A stretch of DNA of 64,000 nt. It comes from Haematobia irritans. Its lineage: Eukaryota; Arthropoda; Insecta; Diptera; Muscidae. The stretch lies in NCBI RefSeq assembly GCF_050003625.1, contig NC_134399.1:220032975-220096974 (forward strand), written 5' to 3'. Shown here piece by piece: positions 44,611-57,852 of the stretch. The notes under the pieces were generated by a model. The model searched no databases, had not been told where the DNA came from, and saw nothing but the letters and a program-made list of their open reading frames with translations. Every line of letters begins with the position of its first letter. The first letter of the stretch is position 1. A program made the position numbers and the translations under genes.

Positions 44611-45404
44611 GAAGGGGTCATGACAAATCTGCTTGACTCAGACCATTACCTGAAAAAATATTTCTAGATTTTTTTTGGATACATATTTTATATACTCTTC
44701 TCTAAAACTAATACTCTATCCTTTTTTGAATTCCTTCGAATACCAATAACTCCAAACTAAACTATAAAGACAGCAATGACAGATGTGGAGCAGAAGTACA
44801 ATATTTTATTCATATCATCACGTGCCACATTCGACAAAACCCCACCAGCACTAGAGCATAAAACATTTCACACTAGGGGCGGAGCATTGAAAATTCAAGT
44901 ACTTTTTCAATGCCGTAACCATAAGAACGAGTAAAAAATCTATAAAAAAAATTACAAATCACTTGGTTTTTTCTTTTACTTTGTAAGTAAACACACCTCC
45001 CTATTGATAAACCTGGAATGGGTTACGGTAATGTACTTAAGCGTTTTTGGAATTTATTGGAAACCACACTAGAAACATAAAATACCCTCGAATAGCCCAC
45101 CACAAAAAGGGGGTGTATGCTTCACTTGCCAACATCAAAGATCGCTCAACCACTTGAAAAAAAAAAACTCCATCACATGTGGAACGATACAATCTCTTAT
45201 TCCCACTACAGACACCGGAATCTGTTGCAACATATTAAGTGAGGGTGTTAAAAATGTATCTTCTAAAGACAAAGCAGACACATGCAATGCAATCGGTAAT
45301 GATCGAGATGGAAAAACCGAAACCGTAAATCCGATAAATTTACTATTGGATCAATGCATTGTAAAAATAGAACCTAAATTTTAAAACACAAAATTTATGT
45401 AATA
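44611..45404. other. No gene recognised
   Basis: Unassigned. A 76-codon frame at 45154-45384 has no domain. A poly-purine run 'tgaaaaaaaaaaact' precedes it. Confidence 0.35.
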
Positions 45405-46338
45405 AAGGGTGATTTGTTAAGAGCTTGATAACTTTTTTTAAAAAAAAAACGCATAAAATTTGCAAAATCTCATCGGTTCTTTATTTGAAACGTTAGATTG
45501 GTCCATGACATTTACTTCTTGAAGATAATTTCATTTAAATGTTGACCGCGGCTGCGTCTTAGGTGGTCCATTCGGAAAGTCCAATTTTGGGCAACTTTTT
45601 CGAGCATTTCGGCCGGAATAGCCCGAATTTCTTCGGAAATGTTGTCTTCCAAAGCTGGAATAGTTGCTGGCTTATTTCTGTAGACTTTAGACTTGACGTA
45701 GCCCCACAAAAAATAGTCTAAAGTCGTCAAATCGCATGATCTTGGTGGCCAACTTACCGGTCCATTTCTTGAGATGAATTGTTCTCCGAAGTTTTCCCTC
45801 AAAATGGCCATAGAATCGCGAGCTGTGTGGCATGTAGCGCCATCTTGTTGAAACCACATGTCAACCAAGTTCAGTTCTTCCATTTTTGGCAACAAAAAGT
45901 TTGTTAGCATCGAACGATAGCGATCGCCATTCACCGTAACGTTGCGTCCAACAGCATCTTTGAAAAAATACGGTCCAATGATTCCACCAGCGTACAAACC
46001 ACACCAAACAGTGCATTTTTCGGGATGCATGGGCAGTTCTTGAACGGCTTCTGGTTGCTCTTCACTCCAAATGCGGCAATTTTGCTTATTTACGTAGCCA
46101 TTCAACCAGAAATGAGCCTCATCGCTGAACAAAATTTGTCGATAAAAAAGCGGATTTTCTGCCAACTTTTCTAGGGCCCATTCACTGAAAATTCGACGTT
46201 GTGGCTCGTTAATAAGTCTATTCATGATGAAATGTCAAAGCATACTGAGCATCTTTCTCTTTGACACCATGTCTGAAATCCCACGTGATCTGTCAAATAC
46301 TAATGCATGAAAATCCTAACCTCAAAAGAATCACCCTT
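45405..46338 (-). mobile_element. Tc1/mariner-type element, internally deleted (D41D spacing)
   Basis: TA flanks 45403-45404 and 46339-46340. The ends aagggtgatttgttaagag and the inverse of aagggtgattcttttgagg form the terminal inverted repeat. At 934 bp it is shorter than a complete element of this type, and the shortfall lies at the N-terminal side of the transposase. Confidence 0.82.
45512..46225 (-). pseudogene. Tc1/mariner-type transposase lacking its DNA-binding domain
   Basis: The frame gives 237 residues of catalytic domain: FSDEAHFWLNGYVNKQNCRIW with the first Asp, FQQDGATCHTA with the second, and RSCDLTTLDYFLWGYVKS, where the Asp aligned to LAPSD of mariner lies 41 residues after the second. 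I therefore read it as the DD41D group. The frame opens at MNRLINEPQRR, so the usual N-terminal helix-turn-helix region (about 100 residues) is absent and only about 110 bp of non-coding sequence separates it from the terminus. The remaining frame has no stop. The enzyme could not bind its ends; it may be a fixed internal-deletion form. Confidence 0.8.
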
Positions 46339-46340
46339 TA

Positions 46341-47035
46341 TTAGTAATAAATATCTCCCATGTACAAGGTACAGGTCTAGAAGAAAATAACTAACTTTTT
46401 GGCAATGTTCGTCGACTGATATTTTTGGTTTGGAAAAGGAGAAAATACGATGAATGGGATCGTAGTTCGTAGTTAACGAGAATTTCCATAGTACATTTAA
46501 CTTTATTTTTGTTCAAGAAAATTAGTTGATTTTCATGAAAATTAGTTGAAAAAAATATTGCCAAAATATTTCTAATTTACAATTTAATTGAAGTTGAAAA
46601 AGAAATCATTTAAAAAATGATTGACAAAATTTTATTTTTAATCACATTAAACTGAATGATACAAAATTAATATTTTAATTAAATAAAATAAAATCTCCAG
46701 TTATCAAAATTTAATTTGAATTTAAACGAATTTGTTGGGGAATAATTATTTTCTATACACATAATATTCATTCATTAAATATTGATTCAAACCACCAAAA
46801 AAATTAAACTATAATAATAATCGGAAAAGGTATAAGATCATGATTGAATCAGAAAACAAAATTCTGTGTAGCTAATTCGAAATTAGAACTAGCATATTTT
46901 TCGAAAATGAGTAAATTTTACTTCGTATACATCCAACTTCGTATAGCGCAAACGACATTTTAACAATTTTTATTTACACTTTTTTCCTTCAAAATATGAA
47001 AACTACTTAAAAAGCAGAAAAAAGTTATTATTTTT
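46341..47035. repeat. AT-rich DNA with AATTGA-type words
   Basis: 46520-46870 contains 'gaaaattagttgattttcat', 'ttaatttgaatttaaacg' and 'gaatcagaaaacaaaattctg', resembling the AATTGATT MITEs but not resolvable. No gene. Confidence 0.35.
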
Positions 47036-48571
47036 ATACCCACCACCATAGAATGGTGACGGGGGTATAATAAGTTTGTCATTCCATTTGTAACACATCG
47101 AAATATCGATTTCCAACTATATATATATTCTTGATCAGGGAGAAATTCTAAGACGATATAACGATGTCCGTCTGTCTGTCTGTCTGTCTGTCTGTCTGTT
47201 GTAATCACGCTACAGTCTTCAATAATGAAGCAATCGTGCTGACATTTTGCACAAACTCGTCTTTTGTCTGCAGGCAGGTCAAGTTCGAAGATGGGCTATA
47301 TCGGTCCAGGTTTTGATATAGTCCCCATATAAACCGACCTCCCGATTTTTGGTCTTGGGCTTATAGAAATCGTAGTTTTTATCCAATTTGCCTGAAATTT
47401 GAAATCTAGAGGTATTTTATGACCAAAAAGAGGTGTGCCAAAAATGGTGAGTATCGGTCCATGTTTTGCTATAGCCCCCATATAGATCGATCTCCCGATT
47501 TTACTTCTTGGGCTTATAGAAACCGCAGTTTTTATTCAATTTACCTGAAATTGGAAATCTAGAGGTATTGTAGGACCACAAATACGTGTGTCAAAAATTG
47601 TGAGTATCGGTCCATATTTTGGTATAGCCCCCATATAGACCGATCTCTCGATTTTACTTCTTGGGAAATCTAGAGGTATTTTAGGACTATAAATAGGCGT
47701 ACCGAAAATGGTGAGTATCGGTCCATGTTTTGGTATGGTCCCCATATAAAACGACCTCCCGATTTGGGGTCTTGGGATTATAGAAACCGTAGTTTTTATC
47801 CAATTTGTCTGAAATTGGAAATCTAGAAGTAATTTAGGACCATAAAGAGGTGTGCCGAAAATGGTGAGTATCGGTCCATATTTTGGTGTAGCCCCCATAT
47901 AGACCGATTTCCCGATTTTACTTCTTGGGCTTCTAGAATCCGAAGTTTTTATCCTATTTGCCTGAAATTGGAAATCTAGAGGTATTTTCGGGTCATAAAG
48001 AGGTGTGCCGAAAACGGCGAGTATCGGTCCATATATTAGTATAGACCCCATAAGAACGATCTCCCGATTTAACTCCTTGGGTTTCTAGAAACCGCTGTTT
48101 TTATCTGAAATTGTAAATATTGTGGTATTTTAGGCTCACAAAAACGTGTATCGGATTAAGTTTTTATCGGTCCATTTGATAATGCCTCCATATAGACCGA
48201 CTTCACTTCTTGAGTGTATAGAAGGCGCACTGATCATGAAAATTGCTTGAAACTTAATGTAAAATTTCCAGATTTTACTTCTCGGGTGAAAATCTACAGA
48301 TTTAAGATTTCAAATCAAGACGTTATTTTATAATTTTCTTGCACACTTACAAGAGATGTTAATGATTCCTCTAAAACTCAAACAAAAAGGGTTCTTGTAA
48401 ATCCAGAATCTGATATAATCCTCATAGGTGAAATCTTTAAATTTATCTTCGGGAAGTGTCCTCAAATCCTCAAGCCCTCCTGAAATTTCAAAGGAAACCC
48501 TAATATTTGGTTCATGGTGGTGGGTATTTAAGATTCGGCCCGGCCGAACTTACTGCTGTATATACTTGTTA
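47036..48571 (-). repeat. Family II 153-bp-type repeat element, copy 1
   Basis: The head at 47036-47070 is a near-perfect hairpin: TATACCC, CACCAT-AGA-ATGGTG, GGGTATA. A CTGT microsatellite follows (47165-47200). Monomer marks 'tcggtcca' at 47454, 47607, 47718 and 47871 are spaced 153, 111 and 153 bp. On the - strand the frame reads 51-residue units starting YMGAI, as in 48051-47536. The tail has 'catggtggtgggtattt' (inverse of the head), TTCGGCCCGGCCGAA and TATATACTTGTT (48515-48571). Confidence 0.85.
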
Positions 48572-48574
48572 ATA

Positions 48575-48715
48575 AATTTATTTGGCCTTAAGACCGCCGC
48601 CGAAAAATTTTTGGTGTTCGGTCGAAGCAGGAATCGTACCCACGACTTTGTTTATGCAAGGCGGGCATGCTACCCATTGCACAACGGTGGCACCCCAGGG
48701 CACCAAAGTCAATTT
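48575..48715 (-). mobile_element. SINE 5' fragment between two Family II copies
   Basis: Contains the inverse SINE head: box B region 'caggaatcgtacccacg' (one mismatch), 'aaggcgggcatgctac', and box A inverse 'ccattgcacaacgg'. The body is cut off after 'gccgaaaaatttttggtg'. It replaces the first bases of the next Family II element. Confidence 0.7.
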
Positions 48716-51700
48716 AACATAGAATGGTGACGGAGGTATAATAAGTTTGTCATTCCGTAACACGTCGAAATATCGATTTCCGACTATATAAAGTATATAT
48801 TCTTGATCAGGAAGAAATTCTAAGACGATATAAGTCCGTCTGTCTGTTGTAATCACGCTACAGTCTTCAATAATGGAGCTTTCGTCCTGAAATTTGGCAC
48901 AGAATCGTCTTTTGCACGCAGGTCAAGTTCGAAGATGGGCTATATCGGTCCTGGTTTTGATATAGCTCCCATATAAACCGATTTCTCGATTTGGGGTCTT
49001 TGGCTTCTAGAAACCGTAGTTTTTATTCGATTTGCCTAAAATTGGAAATTTAGAGGTATTTTAAGACCACAAATGGGTGTGCCGAAAATTGAATAAATCG
49101 GTCCATGTTTTGGTATAGCCCCCATATAAACCGAATTTGGGTCTTGGGCTTCTAGAAACCGTTTTTTCTATCCGATTTGCCTGAAATTGGAAATCTAGAG
49201 GTATTACAGGACTATAAAGAGGTGTGCCGAAATTGGGGTGTATCGGTAAATGTTTTGATATAGGCCCCATATAGACCGATCTCCCGATTTTAAATACTTC
49301 TTGGGCTTCTAGAATCCGTAGTTTTAATCCAATTGACCTGAAATTTGAAATCTAGAGGTACTTAGAACCCTAAAGACGTGTGCTGAAAACGGTGAGTATC
49401 GGTCCATGTTTTCATATATGCCCCATATAGACCTATCTCCCGATTTTACTTCTTGGGCTTCTAGAATCCGTAGTTTTTACCCAATTTGCCTCAAATCGGA
49501 AATCTAGAGGTATTCTAGGACCTTAAGGAGGTGTGGCGAAAATGGTGAGTATCGGTTCATGCTTTGATATAGCCCCCATATAGACATATCTCCCGATTTT
49601 ACTTCTTGGGCTTCTAGAAACCGTAGTTTTTATCCAATTTGCCTGAAATTTTAAATCTAGAGGTATTCTAGGACCATAAAGACGTGTGTCGAAAATGGTG
49701 AGTACCGGTCCATGGTTTGATATAGCCCCCATATAGACCGATCTCCCGATTTTACTTCTTGGGCTTCTAGACTCCGTAGTTTTTACCTAATTTGCCTGAA
49801 ATTGGAAATCTAGAGGTATTCTAGGACCTTAAGGAAGTGTGGCGAAATGGTGAGTATCGGTCCATGTTTTCATATAGGCCCCATATAGACCTATCTCCCG
49901 ATTTTACTTCTTGGGCTTCTAGAATCCGTAATTTTTATCCAATTTGCCTGAAATTTTAAATCTAGAGGTATTCTAGGACCATAAAGACGTGTGTCGAAAA
50001 TGGTGAGTACCGGTCCATGGTTTGATATAGCCCCCATATAGACCGATCTCCCGATTTTACTTCTTTGGCTTCTAGAATCCGTAATTTTTACCCAATTTGC
50101 CTGAAATTGGAAATCTAGAGGTATTCTAGAAAAATAAAGAGACGTGCCGAAAATGGTGATTGTCGGACCATGTTTTGATATAGCCCCCATATTATAGGAA
50201 AATAAAGAGAAAATATTGATTATCGGTCCATGTTTTGATATAGCCCCCATATAGACCGATCTCCCGATTTTACTTCTTGGGCTTCTAGAATCCGTAGTTT
50301 TTACCTAATTTGCCTGAAATTGGAAATCTAGAGGTATTCTAGGACCTTAAGGAAGTGTGGCGAAAATGGTGAGTATCGGTTCATGCTTTGATATAGCCCC
50401 CATATAGACCGATCTCCCGATTTTACTTCTTGGGCTTCTAGAAATCGTAGTTTTTATCCAATTTGCTGAAACTTTAAATCTAGAGGTATTCTAGGACCAT
50501 AAAGACGTGTGTCGAAAATGGTGAGTACCGGTCCATGTTTTGATATAGGTCCCATATAGACCGATCTCCCGATTTTACTTCTTGGGCTTCTAGAATCCGT
50601 AGTTTTAATCCAATTGACCTGAAATTTGAAATCTAGAGGTACTTAGAACCCTAAAGACGTGAGCTGAAAACGGTGAGTATCGGTCCATGTTTTCATATAG
50701 GCCCCATATAGACCTATCTCCCGATTTTACTTCTTGGGCTTCTAGAAACCGTAGTTTTTATCCAATTTGCCTGAAATTTTAAATCTAGAGGTATTCTAGG
50801 ACCATAAAGACGTGTGTCGAAAATGGTGAGTACCGGTCCATGGTTTGATATAGCCCCCATATAGACCGATCTCCCGATTTTACTTCTTTGGCTTCTAGAA
50901 TCCGTAATTTTTATATAGCCCCCATATAGACCGATCTCCCGATTTTACTTCTTTGGCTTCTAGAATCCGTAATTTTTATATAGCCCCCATATAGACCGAT
51001 CTCCCGATTTTACTTCTTTGGCTTCTAGAATCCGTAATTTTTACCCAATTTGCCTGAAATTGGAAATCTAGAGGTATTCTAGAAAAATAAAGAGACGTGC
51101 CGAAAATGGTGATTGTCGGACCATGTTTTGATATAGCCCCCATATAAACCGATCTCCCGATTTTACATCATGGGTTTCTGTAAACCGTAGTTTTTATCAA
51201 ATTTACCTGAAATTGGAAATGTGGAGGTATTATAGGAAAATAAAGAGAAAATATTGATTATCGGTCCATGTTTTGATATAGCCCCCATATAGACCGATCT
51301 CCCGATTTTACTTCTTGGGCTTCTAGAATCCGTAGTTTTTACCTAATTTGCCTGAAATTGGAAATCTAGAGGTATTCTAGGACCTTAAGGAAGTGTGGCG
51401 AAAATGGTGAGTATCGGTTCATGCTTTGATATAGCCCCCATATAGACCGATCTCCCGATTTTACTTCTTGGGCTTCTAGAAATCGTAGTTTTTATCCAAT
51501 TTGCTGAAACTTTAAATCTAGAGGTATTCTAGGACCATAAAGACGTGTGTCGAAAATGGTGAGTACCGGTCCATGTTTTGATATAGCCCCCATATAAACC
51601 GATCTCCCGATTTTACTTCATAGTTTTTATCAAATTTACCTGAAATTGGAAATGTGGAGGTATTATAGGAAAATAAAGAGAAAATATTGATTATCGGTCC

Positions 51701-52614
51701 ATGTTTTGATATAGCCCCCATATAGACCGATCTCACGATTTTACTTCTTTGGCTTCTAGAATCCGTAATTTTTACCCAATTTGCCTGAAATTGGAAATCT
51801 AGAGGTATTCTAGGAAAATAAAGAGATTTGCCGAAAATGGTGATTATCGGACCATGTTTCGATATAGCCCCCAATATAGACCTATCTCCAGATTTACTTC
51901 TTGGGCTTCTAGAATCCGTAGTTTTTATCCAATTTGCCTGAAATAGGAAATCTAGAGATATTCTAGGACCATAAAGGGGTGTACCCAATATATTGAGTAT
52001 AGGTACAGTTTTTGATATATAGGGTCTAGATTCTAGAACTACAATTAAATGTGCTGAATACTGTGTGTATATTTCCATGTTTTGGTATAGCTCCCATTAC
52101 ACCGAACTCCAGATTTAACTTCTAGGGTTTCTAGAAATTGTAATTTTTATCCGATTTGCTACAAATTGAAAATATACTGGCATTTTAGACCCATAACAAA
52201 GTGTATATGATTTAGTTTTATCGGTCGATTATGTAAAGCATCGATATAGACCGATTTCACTTATTGAGGGTATCGAAGGCGCACTGATCATGAAAATTGC
52301 TTGAAACTGAATGCAAAATTTCCAGAGATTACTCCTCGTAGTCATTTAAATAATTAGGATGAAAATCCACAAGGCGTTATTTCATAATTTTCTTGCACAC
52401 TTACAAGCGATGTTTATGATTCCTCTAAAACTCAAACAAAAAATGGTTCTTATAAATTCAGAATCTGATCCTGGTTGAACTGATCTGCTTGGGAAAATAT
52501 CTGTTATCAAACCCCCCTGAAATTTTCAAAGGAAACTATTATATTTGATTCATGGTGGTGGGTATTTAAGATTCGGCCCGGCCGAACTTGCTACTGCATA
52601 TATACTTGTTAATA
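48716..52614 (-). repeat. Family II repeat element, copy 2, expanded array
   Basis: The head is truncated at its outer arm ('catagaatggtgacggaggta'). There follow more than twenty monomers with 'gatatagcccccatatagac', 'gatctcccgattttactt' and 'gaaatctagaggtatt'. Blocks are duplicated (50100-50440 resembles 51040-51500), and a 65-bp unit is triplicated at 50881-51020. The tail at 52552-52614 has TTCGGCCCGGCCGAA and ATATACTTGTT. Open frames of up to 186 codons follow the 51-residue unit but break where the period is lost. Confidence 0.85.
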
Positions 52615-54097
52615 TTTTTTTTTTTTTTTGTGTATTGATAAAAAATTTAAACACAAATGAAGCTTAACGATGACTTGTTATCAATACCACAATCCATAAG
52701 GAAAGGTCAAAAACTTTTAATCCAAGTAAACTTCTTTTTGAATGTATGAAAGCCAACATTCATGGCTTTGGAAGAACATCTAAAGCAAAGGTGCAGACCA
52801 ATGATAACATTTTGTCTAAAATGCAATTATAAACTTATGCTTAGAACTTCATTATATTCAAAAGATTTAAGTGAAATACGACAACATTAAATTTCTTATA
52901 GCCCTTTTGCCATGGATGCTTCCCTAAAACTCAACGTAACCACAGGATTTTCTTGAACCCTCTTCTCTGAATATTATGTTAAATGTCTTTAACACTGATT
53001 GCCATGAGATATTGCTACAATGTTGTAGCTAATTGTAAATACAAACGGATAGATCAGTTACATACATATTCCCTCCAACCCCCGCTCTCTCACCATGGAA
53101 AACATGGTGAAAGTGATTACACTTTCACACACCCGAAAACACATAGACTCCATGGGTAGATGGTGTAGTAATGAATTAACCATCCAAGATATTGCGACGC
53201 ATCCTCATATACAACGTATAGCCATAACAATTCTCAAGTGGATGTGTTATCTAAACGCCAATGCAAGATCAATATATGAATGGAAACTAAACATTCAGCC
53301 TCAATGTATATTTCGAATGGAACGAGTTCAAGTTGTGTCGCTTCGACTAGAGTGTGGATGATGTGCCATGAAATGTGATACTTTTCGGTGTTCCTTTGTT
53401 TAGATTGAAAATGCCAAAAATGACATTTCCAAATCTACTCATGAGTGGGTGAATGTAAGAATAAACCGTACCTACCGCACTCGATATGTTAGGACTATGT
53501 TTATCCACCTTACAGAGAGGCGTACCCAATAGAGAAGAGATATCCTTGTGACAGTGGCAATGTTTAGCATCAACTCTATAGGATTTCAAGAGAGATAAGT
53601 TTGTGTATTGTTAGAGTTTCAATTTGCATCCCAAAATCCGGGATGACTTACGTTCACGTAACTATGGGTGGATATCCATTGAGACTGGTCTTATACACAA
53701 GGAACATTGTCTTGATTTATGGTTGAATAAACAAATCGTTTTATGCCACCCAACAGTTTCTTCTCATTTATCACAATAATCTTGGAAAACTTATTAGTTT
53801 CAATCTTATATTGCAGGAAGGATAAGAAACTGAAGGTTGAGAAAAACAATCTTGAGATTTTTTTTCTTGTCGTCTAGAATATCTGTAAAATGAATTCGAC
53901 AATTTGTTTTTATAATTTTTGAAATATGAATAAATATGTGAATCGAAAGGTCTAAACATGTTAAAGAAATTTAGATACGTCGGCAAAGATTTTATTTCAA
54001 ACAACGAAAATAACCGTGCTCTTTGTCAAAATACTTATTACTAATATTAAGAAATATTTTATTAATATAAATTTAAAATCAAACGTTATTAAAAAAA
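52615..54097. other. Mostly unassigned; MITE scrap at the left
   Basis: 52630-52750 resembles the end of the CACTGAAAAAA MITE ('ggaaaggtcaaaaac', 'ccaagtaaacttctttttg'). The rest is less AT-rich and shows no repeat I recognise, with frames at 53095-53361 and 53347-53589 that have no domain. A genuine small exon cannot be excluded. Confidence 0.4.
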
Positions 54098-55672
54098 ACA
54101 AGTATATAGTTCGGCCGGGCCGAATTTTAAATACCCACCACCATGAACCAAATATTAGGGTTTCCTTTGAAATTTCAGGAGGGCTAGAGGACTTGAGGAC
54201 ACTTCCCGAAGATAAATTTAAAGATTTCACCTATGAGGACTATATCAGATTCTGGATTTACAAGAACCATTTTTGTTTGAGTTTTAGAGGAATCATTAAC
54301 ATCTCTTGTAAGTGTGCAAGAAAATTATAAAATAACGTTTTGATTTGGAATCTTAAATCTGTAGAAGTAAAATCTAGAAATTTTACATTGAGTTTCAAGA
54401 AATTTTCATGATCAGTGCGCCTTCTACACCCTCAAGAAGTGAAGTCGGTCTATATGGAGGCATTACCAAATGGACCGATAAAAACTTAATCCGATACACG
54501 TTTTTGTGAGCCTAAAATACCAGAATATTTACAATTTCAGGGACATCAGATAAAAACTACGGTTTCTAGAAACCCAAAGAGTTAAATCGGGAGATCGTTC
54601 TTATGGGGGCTATACTAAAATATGGACCGATACTCACCGTTTTCGGCACACCTCTTTATGGCCCGAAAATACCTCTAGATTTCCAATTTCAGGCAAATAG
54701 GATAAAAACTTCGGATTCTAGAAGCCCAAGAAGTAAAATCGGGAAATCGGTCTATATGGGGGCTATACCAAAATATGGACCGATACTCACCATTTTCGCA
54801 CACCTCTTTATGGTCCTAAAATACCTCTAGATTTTCAATTTCAGACAAATTGGATAAAAACTACGATTTCTATAAGCCCAAGACCCCAAATCGGGAGGTC
54901 GTTTTATATGGGGACCATACCAAAACATGGACCGATACTCACAATTTTTGGCACACGTATTTGTGGTCCTACAATACCTCAAGATTTCCAATTTCAGGTA
55001 AATTGAATAAAAACTGCGGTTTCTATAAGCCCAAGAAGTAAAATCGGGAGATCGGTCTATATGGGGGCTATACCAAAATATGGACCTATACTCAAAATTT
55101 TTGGCACACGTATTTGTGGTCCTACAATACCTCTAGATTTCCAATTTCAGGTAAATTGAATAAAAACTGCGGTTTCTATAAGCCCAAGAAGTAAAAGCGG
55201 AAGATTGGTCTATATGGGGGCTATGCCAAAACATGGACCGATACTCACCATTCTTGGCACACCTCTTTATGGTCATAAAATACCTCTAGATTTCAAATTT
55301 CAGGCAAATTGGATAAAAACTACGATTTCTATAAGCCCAAGACCCCAAATCGGGAGGTCGGTTTATATGGGGACTATATCAAAACCTGGACCGATATAGC
55401 CCATCTTCGAACTTGACCTGCCTGCAGACAAAAGACGAGTTTGTGCAAAATTTCAACACGATTGCTTCATTATTGAAGACTGTAGCGTGATTACAACAGA
55501 CAGACAGACAGACAGACGGACAGACGTACATCGTTATATCGTCTTAGATTTTCTCCCTGATCAAGAATATATATACTTTATATAGTCGGAAATCGATATT
55601 TCGATGTGTTACAAACGGAATGACAAACTTATTATACCCCCGTCACCATTCTTGGTGGTGGATATAAAAACA
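54098..55672 (+). repeat. Family II repeat element, copy 3 (inverted)
   Basis: Starts aacaagtatata, the palindrome TTCGGCCGGGCCGAA and ACCCACCACCATGAA. Monomers follow, and it ends in a cagacagacagacag microsatellite and the inverse head near 55636-55672. 54603-54830 is open in the 51-residue frame (MGAILKYGPILTVF). It is the mirror image of copy 1, so 47.0-55.7 kb forms a large inverted arrangement. Confidence 0.85.
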
Positions 55673-55719
55673 ATTCTTCGAAATTTAATTAAGCTGGGCA
55701 ACACTTCCCCATTACACAA

Positions 55720-55868
55720 AAAAATACATATATTTTGTTTTGGTTTTCAATCACGATATTAACTGAATTTTCTTCAATCACGGAAATGATAATATCAATC
55801 AACTGCACTAATTAAAAAATTAATTAATCTTATAAAAAATGTAATTGATTCGAACAGTTTTTGTGATT
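55720..55868. repeat. AATTGATT-type MITE
   Basis: 'ttttcaatcacgatattaac', 'cttcaatcacggaaatgata' and 'aaatgtaattgattcg'. Same family as 7205-7400. Confidence 0.55.
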
Positions 55869-55869
55869 A

Positions 55870-57460
55870 TACCCTGCGCCACACTGTGGAACAGGGTATT
55901 ATAACTTAGTGCATATGTTTGCAACACCCAGAAGGAGACGAGATAGACACATGGTGTCTTTGGCAAAAATGCTCAGGGTGGGCTCCTGAGACGATATAGC
56001 CATGTCCGTCTGTCCGTGAACACATGTGTTTTGGTTCAGAATAGAACCCTATTGATTTTGGAAGAAATCGGTTCAGATTTAGATATAGCTCCCATATATA
56101 TCTTTCGCCCGATATGGAGTAATACGGTCCCAGAAGCCAGAGTTTTACCCCAATTTGCTTGAAATTTTGCACTAGGAGTACAATTAGTAGTATAGTCAAG
56201 TGTGCCAAATTTTATTGAAATCGGTTCAGATTTAGATATAGCTCCCATATATATCGTTCGCCCGATTTTCACACATATGACCACAGTGGCCAATCTTTTA
56301 CTCCGATTTAATTTAAATTTTGCACAGGGAGTAGAATTAGTATTGTGGCTATGCGTGCCAAATTTGGTTGAAATCGGTTCAGATTTAGATATAGCTCCCA
56401 TATATAGTTTTCGCCCGATTTACACTCATATGACCACAGAGGCCAATTTTTTGCTCCGATTTAGTTGAAATTTTGCACAGGGAGTAGAATTAGCATTGTA
56501 GCTATGCGTGCCAAATTAGGTTGAAATCGGTTCAGATTTAGATATAGCTCCCATATATATGTTTATCTGATTTCGTCAAAAATGATAAAAATATCAACAT
56601 TTTTCTTGTAAAATAGCCACTGCTTAGTCGAAAAGTTGTCAAAATGACTCTAATTTTCCTAAACTTGTAATACATATATATCGACCGATAAATCATAAAT
56701 AAACTTTTGCGAAGTTTCCTTAAAATTGCTTCAGATTTAAATGTTTCCCATATTTTTTTACTAAAATTGTGTTCCACCCTAGTGCATTAGCCAACTTACA
56801 TTTTGAGTCTATAGATTTTGTAGAAGTCTATCAAATTCTGTCCAAATCGAGTGATATTTAAATGTATGTATTTGGGACAAACCTTCATATATAGCCCCCA
56901 AACACATTTGACGGATGTGATATGGTATCGAAAATTTAGATCTACAAAGTGGTGCAGGGTATAATATAGTCGGCCCCGCCCGACTTTAGACTTTCCTTAC
57001 TTGTTTGTTACTAAAATTGTGTTCCACCCTAGTGCATTAGCCAACTTAAATTTTGAGTCTATAGATTTTGTAAAAGTCTATCAAATTCTGTCCAAATCGA
57101 GTGATATTTAAATGTATGTATTTGGGACAAACCTTTATATATAGCACCCAACACATTTGACGGATGTGGTATGGGTATAATATAGTCGGCCCCGCCCGAC
57201 TTTAAACTTTCCTTACTTGGTTTTTACTAACATTGTGTTCCACCCCAAGGGATTAGACTGAAGTTTTAAGTCTACAGTTTTTTGGAAGCTAACAAATTTT
57301 GTCCAGGTCGAGTCAGATTTAAATGCATGTATAGGGGAACAGAAATCTTTATATATAGCACCCAATACATTTGACGGATTAGATATGGCGAAAATGTGGC
57401 TCTACAAAGTGGTGCAGGGTATAATATAGTCGGCACCGCCCGACTTTTCTTACTTGTTGA
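55870..57460 (-). repeat. Family III repeat element, copy 6, with three tails
   Basis: The head hairpin at 55870-55900 has TATACCCTGCGCCACACTGTGG, then CAGGGTAT. Monomers have 'atcggttcagatttagatat', and the - strand frame at 56401-56036 reads 51-residue units starting MGAISKSEPIS. The tail segment is present three times: 56757-57003, 57008-57219 and 57226-57456. All three end with a palindrome close to AGTCGGCCCCGCCCGACT and TTACTTG. Each starts 'actaaaattgtgttccac' or a close variant. Confidence 0.82.
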
Positions 57461-57852
57461 TTTCTATTTTTATTAAAAATTTAATGAATATTATTTCAAA
57501 TCTAATTCAGATTTTAAATTGGTGATATTTATACCCTCCACCATATGATGAGGGGGGTTTATTAACTTTGTCATTCCGTTTGTAACACATCGAAATATTG
57601 CTCTAAGACCCCATAAGGTATATATATTGTGGGTCGTGGTGAAATTCTGAGTCGATCTAAGAATGTCCGTCCGTCCGTCTGTTGAAATCACGCTAACTTC
57701 CGAACGAAACAAGCTATCGACTTCAAACTTGGCACAAGTAGTTGTTATTGATGTAGGTCGGATGGTATTGCAAATGGGCCATATCGGCCCACTTTTACGT
57801 ATAGCCCCCATATAAACGGACCCCCAGATTTGGCTTGCGGAGCGTATATGAG

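Noticed and set aside
45154..45384. 76-codon frame
   Set aside because: No domain, no splice or promoter context; ordinary length for chance in this DNA.
47536..48051. Open frames of 100-190 codons in the Family II arrays (also 51518-52078, 49891-50250, 62870-63274)
   Set aside because: Same reason: repeat-derived, broken wherever the period is disturbed, no start context or domain.
53095..53361. 88-codon frame in non-repetitive DNA
   Set aside because: Not recognisable and no supporting signals. Kept only as a remark because the region is less repetitive than its surroundings.
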